Positions 40,767-51,681 of a stretch of 64,000 nt of DNA are shown here, piece after piece (the first letter of the stretch is position 1; every line of letters begins with the position of its first letter). This stretch comes from Hondaea fermentalgiana (Eukaryota; Sar; Bigyra; Thraustochytrida; Thraustochytriidae). Position numbers and translations under genes: made by a program. A model generated the notes under the pieces. It saw only the letters and a program-made list of their open reading frames with translations, was not told where the DNA came from and made no database searches. Location of the stretch: positions 39,706 to 103,705 of the forward strand of contig NPFB01000037.1 in NCBI GenBank assembly GCA_014084085.1, written 5' to 3'.

Positions 40767-41045
40767 AAAATAAGATTTCAAATTCAGAACGTAAAGGCGG
40801 ATCTGCGAGCGAGGCCGAAAGATGCGAATCAGACGATCCTCTCGTCTGTGATTCATCTCACAATCAAAGGTTTGATCGGACAAAGCGCGTTGACGCGTGG
40901 CTAAGCGTGTCGACGCATGACCAGCCCAACTGCGAGCCAAACGTGACACTCCACGAAAATGAATGAACAAATTGTAGCACCGCGAAGAGACCAGCTCAGC
41001 CCTTATCGAAAAGCTCGCGACGCTATATATTAGAAAGATGAGCGA
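40767..41045. other. Short convergent 3' region (EF-hand / TFIIE-alpha)
   Basis: Two facing 3' UTRs. No gene signal is seen; a tatatatta string lies at about 41024-41032. Confidence 0.6.
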
Positions 41046-41952
41046 TTAGAAGAACTCCATGGCGATAGCCTCGTCGCTGGCCTCATCCTCGTCCGTGATG
41101 TCGCTCGGTCGACGAGTCCCATCCCATCGCGCCACCTTTTCCCACTTGTCCAAATAGTCGGCATACTCACTCTTGGTCATTTTGTTTTCATCTTGCTCGG
41201 TGATTTCACTCAGCGGTTTGCTAACGCCTCGCACAGTAACTCGTGTCTCCTGAAGCGTCTGCTCGCGGACCGAATCCAAATGCTGCTCGCTCTCGGTGCG
41301 TCGCAGCTTAGGAAATGGCTCAAGGTCAAGGGAGCTTGAGCGATTGCCCTCTTGGCGCTCGAGCAAAGCGGCAGCGCCACCGAGCCCATTTCCAACCCCG
41401 CCAACAGAGGCGCCGCCCAAACGGCCGCGCTTCTGTTGCCTCTCCTTGGCGTCCTGAATTGCATTCGAAGATACATTTCCGGAAACGTCTGTTTGCATCC
41501 AGGCAGGGAGCTGTCCTCCTGAGACCTCTTCCTCCACGACATCGACCGCGTCGCTCGGCTGGCCGTCTGTAAGGTCATCTGCATCAGGATAGGAGATAAT
41601 TTGCACGCGCACCGCTTGACCGGCCTCATTAAAGCTGAGGCCCTGGCGCGAAGCACCGCGACCCCCTGCACCCGGACCGTACTTTTCCTCTTCAACCTTT
41701 TCCCGATAGGCATCTTCTGCATTATCAAGATGGTCACTGGGATGATTGTGAGGTGGCGGCACCGGGAAATTGTCAATGCGAACCAGAATGTCTTCGATAC
41801 CAAGACGGAGTCCGGGCTCCTCTTTCATTTGCTCGTCGCGTTTTTCTCGCAATGACTTTGCTTTGGACGGCTGTCCTCCTCCTCCTCCATTGGCTTTTCC
41901 GCTTCCTGGTTCAGACTTTATCGACGGTGGGTTTAGTGCTGACAAAGACGCG

Positions 41953-41983
<31 letters not shown>

Positions 41984-42506
41984 ACCCAATTTCCTCGAGC
42001 AAAACGTGCTCGTCGAGGTCATCCTTGCATCGCTGACAAAAGAACATACCCGTCTCCTCATCCTGACAAGCCACTGCCGTAAGCAAATCGTACTCAATTT
42101 TACACCGCGGGCACACATACATGGCCCTGGAGGTGGTCTGCTCGCCCTCCTTCTGATCGATTAACTTTCGCATAAAATGTAGTCGCAGTCGAACGAGCTT
42201 GACAAAATGACTGTAGTTGATGTAGTAGAAAATGTGGTTTCTGCGTCGGGTTCCTTTTGGCGCGTCGGGAGCACGCCATTTTCGCACGTACTTTTCGATC
42301 AAGCAGTCCTCATAAAGCACCATGAGCGAGCGCCGCACCTGCTTTGACTGCAGCCCGAATTTCTCCTCCAAAGGAGATCGTCCAGCTTTCTCGAAATCGA
42401 TAAGGTAAGGGTCGCGTGTCAGCGCGTCCAGCACCATCACCACATCGTCATCGTAGAACGCGCGCCCCACCGTGCGGACAAGGAGTTTGGGGTGCTGCTC
42501 CGCCAT
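41046..42506 (-). CDS. GTF2E1: General transcription factor IIE subunit alpha
   Basis: The 486-residue product is the large TFIIE subunit, which recruits and regulates TFIIH at RNA polymerase II promoters. An N-terminal extended winged helix (about 10-115) reads PLEEKFGLQSKQVRRSLMVLYEDCLIE and YYINYSHFVKLVRLRLHFMRK. A zinc ribbon follows with C132-x2-C135 and C157-x2-C160. The second half is disordered, with a Ser run (encoded by a GAG array near 41956-41980), Lys/Glu stretches and an acidic end (TDEDEASDEAIAMEFF), as in other TFIIE-alpha proteins. The ATG directly precedes the conserved domain. It is divergent from the aminopeptidase gene. Confidence 0.93.
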
Positions 42507-43008
42507 TTATCTATCCAAGGACTCTCTCCTTTTTTGCGTCGCTCTGCGATGCCCCACAATGGAGCGTTCTCAGGATCGACCTTGGCTACCTTCGCTCGCA
42601 ACCTCGCGACCTCGCCTGCGTGCGTCGCCTACCACGCACTCCCGCGCTCGCTTGCTCGCTTGCTCGCACACAACCTCGCAGCCGCGCGCGGCTTGCCTTA
42701 TTGCCTTCTTGCCTGGCTTGCCTACTTGGCCTGCAACTATGCAGATGCAGGGCCTGCCGTTGATCACTTATACTCGATTTACTAGAAGTCGAAGCATGGC
42801 AAGGCAAGAGACAAAAAGCGAGAGATCCTTGCGAGCAAATCCTGTTACCCAGCCTCGCGCAGTGTATCTTGCACCACGAAGCAGCAGCGGCAGCAGAAGC
42901 TTAAGGCAGCGCAGGACGGCGCAGTAGCAGCAGAATCAGCGGCAGCAACGGCAGCGGCGGCCAAGAAGCACATAACCCTTAGTGAAAAAAGGGAAAGGGG
43001 AGGACAGG
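42507..43008. promoter_or_regulatory. Bidirectional promoter region, TFIIE-alpha / aminopeptidase
   Basis: About 500 bp separate two divergent start codons. It has cttgctcgctt-type repeats near 42650-42670 and CAG-rich sequence near 42885-42960 in the aminopeptidase leader. No clear TATA box. Confidence 0.5.
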
Positions 43009-45765
43009 ATGCGGCTCGATAACGACCCCAAGCGCTGGCTCACGCCGAAAAAATACACGCTAAACGTGGCGATTGACCTTGAAGCGTATGAATTCCGCGG
43101 AAGCGTTGACATTGAGGTGGAGGCTGCCACGAGCTATCGCGCTCAAGAAGATTCGGGCACCTTGCTCGTTCTCCATGCCAAAGAGCTCGAGTTCCCCAGT
43201 GGGGCCACGGCTCTCATCGAAGGCTCGAAAAAGACCTCTGTGGAAACGAGCATCGATGCAAGTCAGGAAATCGTCTCGTTTCGGTTCGAAGACGACATTG
43301 CCTCGCAGAGCCCGACGCACGTCACGATTGCGTTCGAGGGCAAGCTCACCGACTGCCTCGCAGGCTTGTACCGCTCCTTCTATTCGACAAGCTCGGGAGA
43401 GCGCCGTTGCATGGCCGTCACTCAGTTTGAAGCCACCGATGCGCGCAGAGCCTTCCCTTGCTTTGACGATCCAGCCCTCAAGGCCGTCTTCGAACTCACG
43501 GTCACGGCTCCGGCCGATCGACTCTGTATTAGCAACACCCCCGTTGTGGAGACCAACACTGTACAAGAGGCCGGAACCAAGCTCTGTCGCTTTGCGCCAA
43601 CGCCCAAAATGAGCACGTATTTGCTTGCAATCGTCGTCGGCGAGTTTGATGTCGTTACGGGCTACAGTCAGCGCGGCGTCCTCGGCTCCGTGTACGTCCC
43701 CCTGGGACGTTCGCGCGAGGGGCAATTTGCCCTCGACGTTGCGTGCAAGGCTCTTGACTTTTACGAGCATGAATACGGCGTCGACTACCCGCTGCAGAAA
43801 CAGGATCTTCTCGCAATTCCTGACTTTGCCGCGGGCGCAATGGAGAATTGGGGCTGCGTAACCTACCGCGAGGCGAGACTCCTGGTCGATGAGAAAATGA
43901 CCTCGGTTAGTGCACGATTTTCCGTGGCGCGCGTCGTCTGCCACGAGCTCGCACACCAGTGGTTCGGAAACCTTGTCACCATGAAGTGGTGGGAGGACCT
44001 TTTTCTCAATGAGGGTTTCGCGCGTTTCATGGAATTTGCCGCCGTCTCGCATATCTTCCCCGACTGGGACGCCTGGACCATCTTCGTGCAGGACGTGCAG
44101 GCTCTTGCGCTCCACCTTGACTCTCTGCAGACGACGCACCCTGTTCGTGTCGAAGTACGAGACGCGGCCGCTATCTCTGAAGCCTTTGATGCCATTTCGT
44201 ATGCCAAGGGTGCCTCGATCATTCGAATGCTTGAATCTTTCCTGGGCCATGACGTTTTCATGCAGGGCATCCGCAAGTACCTCGAGCGTCACGCCTATGA
44301 GAACGCCGAACTTAGCGACCTCCTCACATGCATCGAGGAGGCCAACGCAGACACCGTGGCCAGCGGCGAGATCACCTCTCTCATGGATGCCTGGACGACT
44401 GCGGAAGGCTACCCCGTAGTGATTCTTACAGAGAAAGAGGGGTCCATCCAAGCGCATCAAGAGCGTTTTTTGTACAGCCCCACAAAGAGCGCCAGCGCTG
44501 ATGACGCTCGCTGGATCGTTCCCATGAAGATCCGAGCAGGTGGCGAAACAGCCCAAACGCGAAAGACTCTCGACTCGCCCGACGCGTGGGCGAGTCTCTC
44601 CGCCGAGCTCACTGCACTCGACAAGGGTGGTCAGTGGTTCAATCTCAACGCTGACATGAGTGGTTTCTACCGCGTCTGCTATACCGAGTCCCAATGGACC
44701 CGTCTCCTTGATCAAATGGCTGCGCGCCAGGACGCGACTGCGCCAATTGGCTCGTCGGATCCAAGCGATTTGGGCCTTTCCAATACGGATAGACTCGGTT
44801 TAGTCCGCGACGCCTTTTACTGTGCGGTGTCCGGCTACTCGCCTCTGGCTGTGCCTCTGCGTCTCTTTCTCGGGCTCATGCCGAAACTGACCGAAAAGGA
44901 CCCTGCTGTGCTTCGCGAGCTTACGCTTCGCCTTCAAAGTCTTGCGCAACTTTATCGCGACGAATCCTTCTTTGAGGAGTTTGCGCGCAAGCTCATCGTG
45001 CCTTGCTGCAAGCCCATCATGGATGAGGTTGCTCTCCTTGCCCCGGAAGAGGGCGAGGAGTCCATGGCAAAGATCAATCTGCGCGTGGCAGTCCTCAAGA
45101 CACTTGCGCTAGCGCCGGCGTCGGCACTTCCGGACAACGACGAGTCATTGTTTGACAAGGCTGTTGCGCTCACCAAAGCTCACTATGCGGCTGATGGCGG
45201 CAGCGCCAAGCCAATTCCTGCCAATGTGCGACTCGCAGTATTCCAGCTTGCTGCAAAAGACGAGGCGGCACCAGTTGAGCTCTACGAGCTCCTCAATGAC
45301 CGCTTTGTGCAGGGCGAGACGAGTCTCGCCGCGGAGGAGAAGCGAGACCTGCTCGCGACCCTTGCAAGCTTTGCCCAGCATGACGCACTCGTTGAGCGCG
45401 TTGTCGAGTACGCGGTCAGCGACCAGATTCGTGCGCAGGATTTGGCTCTCGTTGTACATACGCTCTGCGCAAGCTCCCACAAGGCCTCCAAGCTCATGTG
45501 GGAGCACATCTCGACAGAATACGAGAGAATTTTTGCCAAGTACGGATCGATTGGCTTTCAGTGGGGCGCTTTTCTTGGCGGCACAGTTCGAGGACTTCGA
45601 ACGCAGTCCGAACTGGACGAGGTCTCCGCATTCTTTGAGACGCATGAAAAGGGTGCAGCTGCTCAGGCTCTTGGCACCGCGATCGAGACTGTCCAAGCTC
45701 GCATTGATCGCGTCAACAATGAAGCCCCGCAGGTTAAGGCCTTTTTGGCCGAACTCGAAGCTTGA
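43009..45765 (+). CDS. M1 zinc aminopeptidase (puromycin-sensitive type)
   Basis: The 918-residue product is a gluzincin that removes N-terminal residues from peptides. Exopeptidase motif GAMEN is at 276-280, and zinc motif HELAH at 312-316 is followed 18 residues later by the third ligand in NEGFAR (Glu335). The N-terminal beta domain starts directly with RWLTPKKYTLNVAIDLE, and the C-terminal ERAP1-like helical domain is complete. No signal peptide or membrane anchor is visible, so a cytosolic enzyme like human PSA/NPEPPS is the best comparison. The first in-frame ATG at 43009 has A at -3; the GTG at 42982 begins the longer frame. It ends 206 bp from the convergent GCP6-like stop. Confidence 0.95.
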   Translation: MRLDNDPKRWLTPKKYTLNVAIDLEAYEFRGSVDIEVEAATSYRAQEDSGTLLVLHAKELEFPSGATALIEGSKKTSVETSIDASQEIVSFRFEDDIASQSPTHVTIAFEGKLTDCLAGLYRSFYSTSSGERRCMAVTQFEATDARRAFPCFDDPALKAVFELTVTAPADRLCISNTPVVETNTVQEAGTKLCRFAPTPKMSTYLLAIVVGEFDVVTGYSQRGVLGSVYVPLGRSREGQFALDVACKALDFYEHEYGVDYPLQKQDLLAIPDFAAGAMENWGCVTYREARLLVDEKMTSVSARFSVARVVCHELAHQWFGNLVTMKWWEDLFLNEGFARFMEFAAVSHIFPDWDAWTIFVQDVQALALHLDSLQTTHPVRVEVRDAAAISEAFDAISYAKGASIIRMLESFLGHDVFMQGIRKYLERHAYENAELSDLLTCIEEANADTVASGEITSLMDAWTTAEGYPVVILTEKEGSIQAHQERFLYSPTKSASADDARWIVPMKIRAGGETAQTRKTLDSPDAWASLSAELTALDKGGQWFNLNADMSGFYRVCYTESQWTRLLDQMAARQDATAPIGSSDPSDLGLSNTDRLGLVRDAFYCAVSGYSPLAVPLRLFLGLMPKLTEKDPAVLRELTLRLQSLAQLYRDESFFEEFARKLIVPCCKPIMDEVALLAPEEGEESMAKINLRVAVLKTLALAPASALPDNDESLFDKAVALTKAHYAADGGSAKPIPANVRLAVFQLAAKDEAAPVELYELLNDRFVQGETSLAAEEKRDLLATLASFAQHDALVERVVEYAVSDQIRAQDLALVVHTLCASSHKASKLMWEHISTEYERIFAKYGSIGFQWGAFLGGTVRGLRTQSELDEVSAFFETHEKGAAAQALGTAIETVQARIDRVNNEAPQVKAFLAELEA

Positions 45766-45971
45766 CGCCAATGAAAAGCAGGCACAGGCTTTCTTTATAA
45801 GACAAGAGAAAATTTTGACTCGCCTACTACAAACCATTAAGGAATCTGCAAAAGCTGCTTCTCAAGTCCTGCAAGGCCTACGCGCGTAGTCATACGTATG
45901 TTTACAACCACAATATCAGAGGTTTATGCCCGTATCATCACATAAAACGATTCATCTTGACTGGACTAGGC

Positions 45972-48900
45972 CTAGGCGCTCGAGAAAAAGCAATTAAAGT
46001 TCAAGTGCACGAGAATGCGTTGCGCCGCACCGTCAGAGGAGAGTGCGCTACGCGAGTACGATTGCACGGTGCGCAGTAAGAACGTCTGCGTTTTGCTGAA
46101 CTCGCGCCAAGCCTGCTCTAGCTCTCGCGGTACTTTGATGTCCTCGCGTCGCTGCACATTTGTCTCTGCGCCGTCGAGTAGCTCATCGAGCAGGTGGAGA
46201 CTGTGCCGCGCGAGCGCATCGGTGCGCTCCATTGCGCGGCTCACGCATTCGTGAAGCACCTTTGAGACATTCGAGCCATCCAAAAAGCATGTACGCATAG
46301 CCGCTTCTACAAATCGATGATGAATCTCTTGCAACTCATGCGGGTGCCGGAAAGATGCACAAGGAGCGCCAAAGGCTGCCTGCATCGCAGCCCAGTGTTC
46401 CGTCAGTAGAGTGGTCATGAGGTAGTCTTCAAGGTTCGATATGAGGTTCCGAACCTGGTGCCATCGCGTTGACAGCCACGTGAGAACGGGGAGACGTCCT
46501 AGCGCTTTGGTTGCACATAGTCGCGTCCAAACTCTGCGCACCAGTGCCCCAGCATACTTGAGTTGAAGGAGAAAGCGGTGAATTTGCGGATATGCCGCCT
46601 TGTCCTGCTCGCGCACGATGAAGGACAGAGGCCAATGTAGTTCGTACTGTGCATCTACAAAGGCAAATTTTGAAAACTCCGAGTGTCCGCTGTGAGCGGC
46701 CTCACATGTGACGTCGACCGCATAGTGAAAGCGGCTTGCAAACGGTCGCTCCGTCAAAGCAAGCCCGTCTGCCTCTGACGCGAAGACTTCTTGCAGAACC
46801 CTGCCCTTGCGATGCCGAAGGTCGCCGTCGCGCAAACGCATCTCATACAGGCGATCGACGATTCCGTTGTAAAGGTCGCCTTGTGCCATGAGGATCGTAC
46901 TTCGTACGCCGTCCAGCGCCTCCAAGACATTGGACTGGCGCACAACCACCGCCACAAAGGTCGCTTCGACGAGATCACACTGTTGCAGAAGCGGTTCAAC
47001 TACGGCGAGCTCAATAGCTGCATCAAGAGCGCCACATGGCGCATCGTCGCAGCCCAGGTCTTCCAGCGAATCTAATATTGCCTGCTTGGCTGCACCGCCG
47101 GGTGGCTGTCTGCATTCTTCTATATCGGAAAGAATCGCATCTCCATACCGTAAAGGCTTGGCAGAGACCATCGCGTCGCGGATGCGGCGCACTGTTTTCT
47201 GACGGCGCGCAAGGCTTTCCATGGCATCGCGCTCAGATTCCTCAGATTTGGACCGGTTCGTCCGCGTCATTAGCGCCTCGATGCTGCTGTGACCTCCTGC
47301 TGGCTGGTTCACTTGCACCGCAGGACGCGTGGCGTCGGGATGCACGCCGAAAGCAAAGGATGTCTCGCCTCCTGGGCTTTGCTGGACTCTGACAGACGGC
47401 TTTGCTATTTTGGACGCTTGAGGGGAAACGCTACCAACAATGTGCACTGTTGGTCGTGGATTAACACCGGCAGCGAGAGGCTCGTCAGAGATCGCCGCGC
47501 GGGCATCGACGCCTTCTTCTTTGTCTCGCTTGACGATGCGAACGGAAGTTCGCGCATTTGGACTGGAAGCGAGAGGCTCGTCGGAGATGGCCGCTCGAGC
47601 ATCGGCGCCTTCTTCTTTGTCTCGCTTGACAATCTGAACTGAAGTCCGCGCATTTGAACTGGAAGCGAGAGGCTCGTCGGAGATGGTCGCTCGAGCATCG
47701 ATTCCTTCTTCTTTGTCTCGCTTCACGATTTGAACGGAAGTTCGCGCATTTGGACTGGAAGCGAGAGGCTCGTCGGAGATGGCCGCTCGAGCATCGGCGC
47801 CTTCTTCTTTGTCTCGCTTGACAATCTGAACTGAAGTCCGCGCATTTGAACTGGAAGCGAGAGGCTCGTCGGAGATGGTCGCTCGAGCATCGATTCCTTC
47901 TTCTTTGTCTCGCTTCACGATTTGAACGGAAGTTCGCGCATTTGGACTGGAAGCGAGAGGCTCGTCGGAGATGGCCGCTCGAGCATCTGCGCCTTCTTCT
48001 TTGTCTCGCTTGACAATCTGAACGGAAGTTCGCGCGTTTTGACTGGAAGCGAGAGGCTCGTCGGAGATGGCCGCTCGAGCGTCGGCGCCTTCTTCTTTGT
48101 CTCGTCTAACAATCTGAACGGAAGTTCGCGCATTTGGACTGGTAGCGAGAGGCTCGTCGGAGATGGTCGCTCGAGCATCTGCGCCTTCTTCTTTGTCTCG
48201 CTTGACAATCTGAACGGAAGTCCGCGCGTTTGGACTAAAAGCGAGAGGCTCGTCGGAAATTGCCGCTCGAGCGTCGGCGCCTTCTTCTTTGTCTCGTTTG
48301 ACAATCTGAACGGAAGTTCGCGCATTTGTGCTGGAAGCGAGAGGTTCGTCGGAAATGGCCGCTCGAGCATCGACTCCTTCTTCTTTGTCTCGCTTCACGA
48401 TCTGTACTGAGGAACGTGCATCTACATCTGCGGGAAGAGGTTCATTTGAGATAGCGGCGCGAGCATCTGCGCCTTCTTCAGCGTGGTTAACAATGTGTAC
48501 AGAAGTCTTCACGCCGTGATCACGAGCCAATGGCTCATTGGAAATAGCCGCGCGAGCGTCGATGCCGTCTTCGGCACGTCCAACAATATGCACAGCCGAG
48601 CGACTTCGTCCTGTAGCGTTTTCATTGCCGTAAAGGAGAGAGGCGGCCACGGAGTGCCCGCCTGGGGGCTGCTGCACAACCACTGAAGTCGTGGCGTCAG
48701 AACGCTGAAAGGAATCCTGACTCGCAGTTTGCAAAGAGGCCAGCTTTGTTTCGAGCTCATGTTTGGCAGCGGCAAGTTTGGCATCAAGGACCCCTCCTTG
48801 TTCGGCCTGTTCTTGCGCAAGACGTTCGAACTGCTCGAGCAGATAGTGTTCTGCCTCGGTGCGTTGCTCATCGGAAATAGGCGAGGTTAAATCCCGGGGC

Positions 48901-51620
48901 TGCTCCTCACGCTCTTGGCGTTGTTTCTCGAGCCGCGCGCGAACCTTGGCCGATTTTGCATCCTCCGCAGCGGCGCGAAACTCTTCAAGCTGAGCCTTTC
49001 GCTCAGCTTCGATGCGGCGCTGCTCTTCCTCACTGCGAGCAATGAACCGCGCGTTGACGGCTTCAGCTGCAATGCGCGAATCCTCAATAACCTTCCATGC
49101 CTCCTTACGCCGAGCTTCCTGCTCAAAGAAGCGTTTCTTTTCGGACTCGTTGCAATGCTCCGCAACCTTGGCAATTAAGTGCTGTTTGCGTTCGCTGGAC
49201 TCGTGCAGGACTTTTTGCAAGAAAATTGCATTCGCCCCGTTCCCTGCGCGCAAGGCATCGAGGCGAAAAGCGTCCTGATCGGTCTTTCGCGTGCACAATT
49301 CGTAGAGCTCGGCGCAGTTTGGCATGCCACGAAGCAAGCGGAGCAAGGCGCCACACCGTGTGGCTCTGCGTGCGAGCGACGGACTCGAGACTCCCCGCAA
49401 GGACGACTTGCAAAAGGAAGGGAGATGCAAAGCGTAGAGAAGCCGCTTCTCGGTCACCGCTGCCAACAAGGCTTCGTGAGACGGAGAGCTGCCATCCTTG
49501 CTCGAGGCTTCGTCTCCGGTGATTGCATGACGGAAAAAGCACCCATCAAAATGCTCGAAGGCGTCCGCGCCTCCAAAGCTCCAGCCTGCAAGAACGTCGA
49601 CGACGCGTTCGAGACAGCACCAAAGCATCCCACGTTCCATTGAGCGAAGAGACGCACCACTTGCGAGCGCTGAGGCGTGAAAATGCTCAAGCATCTGGAT
49701 TGTGGTCACGGAAGCGCGAGGCACGGCGAAGAGAGCACGTAAACGACGAAGAGGTGGCGCCAGAGACATTTCGATTCGATGAGAGATCTCCAAAAGGGAA
49801 ATTGCGTCGTGCTCAGATTGCGAAGCGCTCTGAAAGAGAAGACCCACGCGACGTTGATGCGCCAAGAGATGCGCGTCAATTCGCTCCACCACGACTTCTG
49901 CAACCTCGGCTTCGGGTAGAATAGGATCTCCTTTGCAAAGGTTGGCGAGTGCAAGGTAAGTCGAGCCGCAGGCGGCCACTTGGTCGAGCACAGCGCCAAG
50001 ACCTTCGACAGTGCCGGCAAGCAGCCGGGTTTCGCAGGGCTCGAGTCGAAGCGGGTCTGTGTGCAGCTCGAATGAGCGGCTGGGAACTCCAAGCAGCGCG
50101 TAGACAAGGTCTCTTTGCAATTCTTGCGCGGTGATTACAGCAGCACCTCGCGACCTTTCAAATCGCCCGCTGTGTTGAATGAGATGTTCGAGCCACATTG
50201 GCCCCCGTTCCGAAGAGAGAACCGCGTGCGAGCTGTATTGTAGAGCCTTCAAGCACTCGTCGTGAGGAACACTGGTCTCGAAGCTTGCCGCAACTTCCTC
50301 CTCCCAGCCCAATAGCAACCGTGGAGGCAGCGGGTGCGCCGTGTGGGCGAGACGAAGCCAGAGGTCCTCTTCGGGAGGCCAGCGAACTTCACAAAGCAGA
50401 GAATCAGACGAACTGGCTCTTTCATCGAGAATTTCAGAGGCATCTTGAGGATACCTCAGCTTTCTTTCCGCCGCCCCCGGTACAGTTCGTTTCCCCTTAT
50501 TCCGCTGTTGTTTCAGGGATGCTAGGTGTCGATCTTGTGCGATTTTTAATCCGAGCGGGTCTGGGGCAAATCCGTCATATTCGGTGTCAAGCTCAGGCAA
50601 AGACAAGGTGATGTTCACCTCGGAAAGGTTACTTCGCGTCTGGGATACGAGCGCGCCGAGAAGACAATCTTTGGACGGCAGTGGCTCCAAGAAATCTGCA
50701 CACATATTTCCGGGCGCATTTCCAAAATTTTCGTCCACGTTCTGGGGATCACTTTCCCTCGCTGGCCTGGATGTCGGGTCCATGGTTAATCTTTCGAGAT
50801 TCATCGAAGGGTTCCACTGTTCCTCTTCGGTGATGTCATTTTCGCCCTGGAGTCGCCTAAAGACTTGGGATCCATTCTCCGCAGCCTCGGCCCATGAAGT
50901 CTCATCAAGAGGCAGCAAAGGATAGCGCTTGAGCTCAGAGGCTGGCGTCCGGGTCTGGACGCGCAGACGCAAGGTCGTTGCGGGACCGTCGGTGGATGTG
51001 CCCAAAAGCCGTTGAGCACTCGGCGTGAGGGAAACTGTGCGAATGAGACTGGGGTCCATACCTGGCGCTTCACTATTCATCGACATTTGAGATGCTTGGG
51101 GGGCGAGAGATGCGTGCCCGTGAGCGATAGCGCTTGATGCTGCAAGAAGGCGGTCCGCAGTATCCGAGAGGATCACCTGCGAGGGAGATCTTTCGCGCCG
51201 GCTCGAATGAGACACAGGATCTTCTGAATACGATCTCGCTAGCATGGAAAGGAGTGTGAGCACACTGGGGAGCGCATCCCCTGTATACGAGGTGCCAAGA
51301 TATTCGAGGCATGCGTCGAGGGTTTCTGCAGCTCTCGCGTGACCCTCGCGTCTGAAGTTGAATTCGAAGGCACGAAGAATCTCATTCGCGCGTCTTGCAT
51401 TCCTCTTTTCACGCCATTCGCTCTCACTGGCATGATTGCCGTCTTCTTCAAGGTCTCGTCTCTGTCCTTCGTCGTCGTCGTCGTCGTCAAGGTTTGCTGC
51501 CTTGGCGGCATGTCGCGCAGCCCAGAGACCGCCAAAAAAGGTCTCCTCAGCGCAACGCGCGTTCCCTGCGCCCTGCGTCGCACCGAGCGCACGGACGCTG
51601 CGCCGCACGTCGGCCTCCAT
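45972..51620 (-). CDS. Gamma-tubulin complex component, GCP6-like, with internal tandem repeats
   Basis: The 1882-residue product belongs to the Spc97/Spc98 family that builds the gamma-tubulin ring complex for microtubule nucleation. The N-terminal half of the fold lies at about 490-900 (RDLVYALLGVPSRSFEL, then LAALANLCKG-like helices). The gamma-tubulin-binding half is at about 1450-1882 (LYNGIVDRLYEMRLRDG, WPLSFIVREQDKAAYPQIHRF, LEDYLMTTLLTEHW). A charged coiled coil (about 850-1000) and twelve 32-residue repeats (about 1006-1390) separate the halves. A long insert with tandem repeats between the two halves is the hallmark of GCP6, which is why I prefer it over GCP5. The start ATG lies next to a CAG/GCA run. 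An Asp run (44-50) lies near the N-terminus. Confidence 0.87.
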   Translation of the reverse strand: MEADVRRSVRALGATQGAGNARCAEETFFGGLWAARHAAKAANLDDDDDDEGQRRDLEEDGNHASESEWREKRNARRANEILRAFEFNFRREGHARAAETLDACLEYLGTSYTGDALPSVLTLLSMLARSYSEDPVSHSSRRERSPSQVILSDTADRLLAASSAIAHGHASLAPQASQMSMNSEAPGMDPSLIRTVSLTPSAQRLLGTSTDGPATTLRLRVQTRTPASELKRYPLLPLDETSWAEAAENGSQVFRRLQGENDITEEEQWNPSMNLERLTMDPTSRPARESDPQNVDENFGNAPGNMCADFLEPLPSKDCLLGALVSQTRSNLSEVNITLSLPELDTEYDGFAPDPLGLKIAQDRHLASLKQQRNKGKRTVPGAAERKLRYPQDASEILDERASSSDSLLCEVRWPPEEDLWLRLAHTAHPLPPRLLLGWEEEVAASFETSVPHDECLKALQYSSHAVLSSERGPMWLEHLIQHSGRFERSRGAAVITAQELQRDLVYALLGVPSRSFELHTDPLRLEPCETRLLAGTVEGLGAVLDQVAACGSTYLALANLCKGDPILPEAEVAEVVVERIDAHLLAHQRRVGLLFQSASQSEHDAISLLEISHRIEMSLAPPLRRLRALFAVPRASVTTIQMLEHFHASALASGASLRSMERGMLWCCLERVVDVLAGWSFGGADAFEHFDGCFFRHAITGDEASSKDGSSPSHEALLAAVTEKRLLYALHLPSFCKSSLRGVSSPSLARRATRCGALLRLLRGMPNCAELYELCTRKTDQDAFRLDALRAGNGANAIFLQKVLHESSERKQHLIAKVAEHCNESEKKRFFEQEARRKEAWKVIEDSRIAAEAVNARFIARSEEEQRRIEAERKAQLEEFRAAAEDAKSAKVRARLEKQRQEREEQPRDLTSPISDEQRTEAEHYLLEQFERLAQEQAEQGGVLDAKLAAAKHELETKLASLQTASQDSFQRSDATTSVVVQQPPGGHSVAASLLYGNENATGRSRSAVHIVGRAEDGIDARAAISNEPLARDHGVKTSVHIVNHAEEGADARAAISNEPLPADVDARSSVQIVKRDKEEGVDARAAISDEPLASSTNARTSVQIVKRDKEEGADARAAISDEPLAFSPNARTSVQIVKRDKEEGADARATISDEPLATSPNARTSVQIVRRDKEEGADARAAISDEPLASSQNARTSVQIVKRDKEEGADARAAISDEPLASSPNARTSVQIVKRDKEEGIDARATISDEPLASSSNARTSVQIVKRDKEEGADARAAISDEPLASSPNARTSVQIVKRDKEEGIDARATISDEPLASSSNARTSVQIVKRDKEEGADARAAISDEPLASSPNARTSVRIVKRDKEEGVDARAAISDEPLAAGVNPRPTVHIVGSVSPQASKIAKPSVRVQQSPGGETSFAFGVHPDATRPAVQVNQPAGGHSSIEALMTRTNRSKSEESERDAMESLARRQKTVRRIRDAMVSAKPLRYGDAILSDIEECRQPPGGAAKQAILDSLEDLGCDDAPCGALDAAIELAVVEPLLQQCDLVEATFVAVVVRQSNVLEALDGVRSTILMAQGDLYNGIVDRLYEMRLRDGDLRHRKGRVLQEVFASEADGLALTERPFASRFHYAVDVTCEAAHSGHSEFSKFAFVDAQYELHWPLSFIVREQDKAAYPQIHRFLLQLKYAGALVRRVWTRLCATKALGRLPVLTWLSTRWHQVRNLISNLEDYLMTTLLTEHWAAMQAAFGAPCASFRHPHELQEIHHRFVEAAMRTCFLDGSNVSKVLHECVSRAMERTDALARHSLHLLDELLDGAETNVQRREDIKVPRELEQAWREFSKTQTFLLRTVQSYSRSALSSDGAAQRILVHLNFNCFFSSA
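47451..48603 (-). repeat. Twelve tandem 96-bp repeats within the GCP6-like gene
   Basis: The translated unit is 32 residues (core SVQIVKRDKEEGADARAAI followed by SDEPLASSPNART). The two N-terminal copies and the last are diverged and the middle nine are close to identical. Alternating ADARAA/IDARAT versions of neighbouring units suggest duplication of a 192-bp pair. A thirteenth partial unit (TVHIVGSVSP) follows. Confidence 0.93.
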
Positions 51621-51644
51621 AATTTCGCCAGGAGCAGCCGCGGT

Positions 51645-51681
<37 letters not shown>

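Noticed and set aside
43060..44715. 551-codon minus-strand frame
   Set aside because: It is antisense to the M1 aminopeptidase, whose GAMEN and HELAH motifs are on the plus strand.
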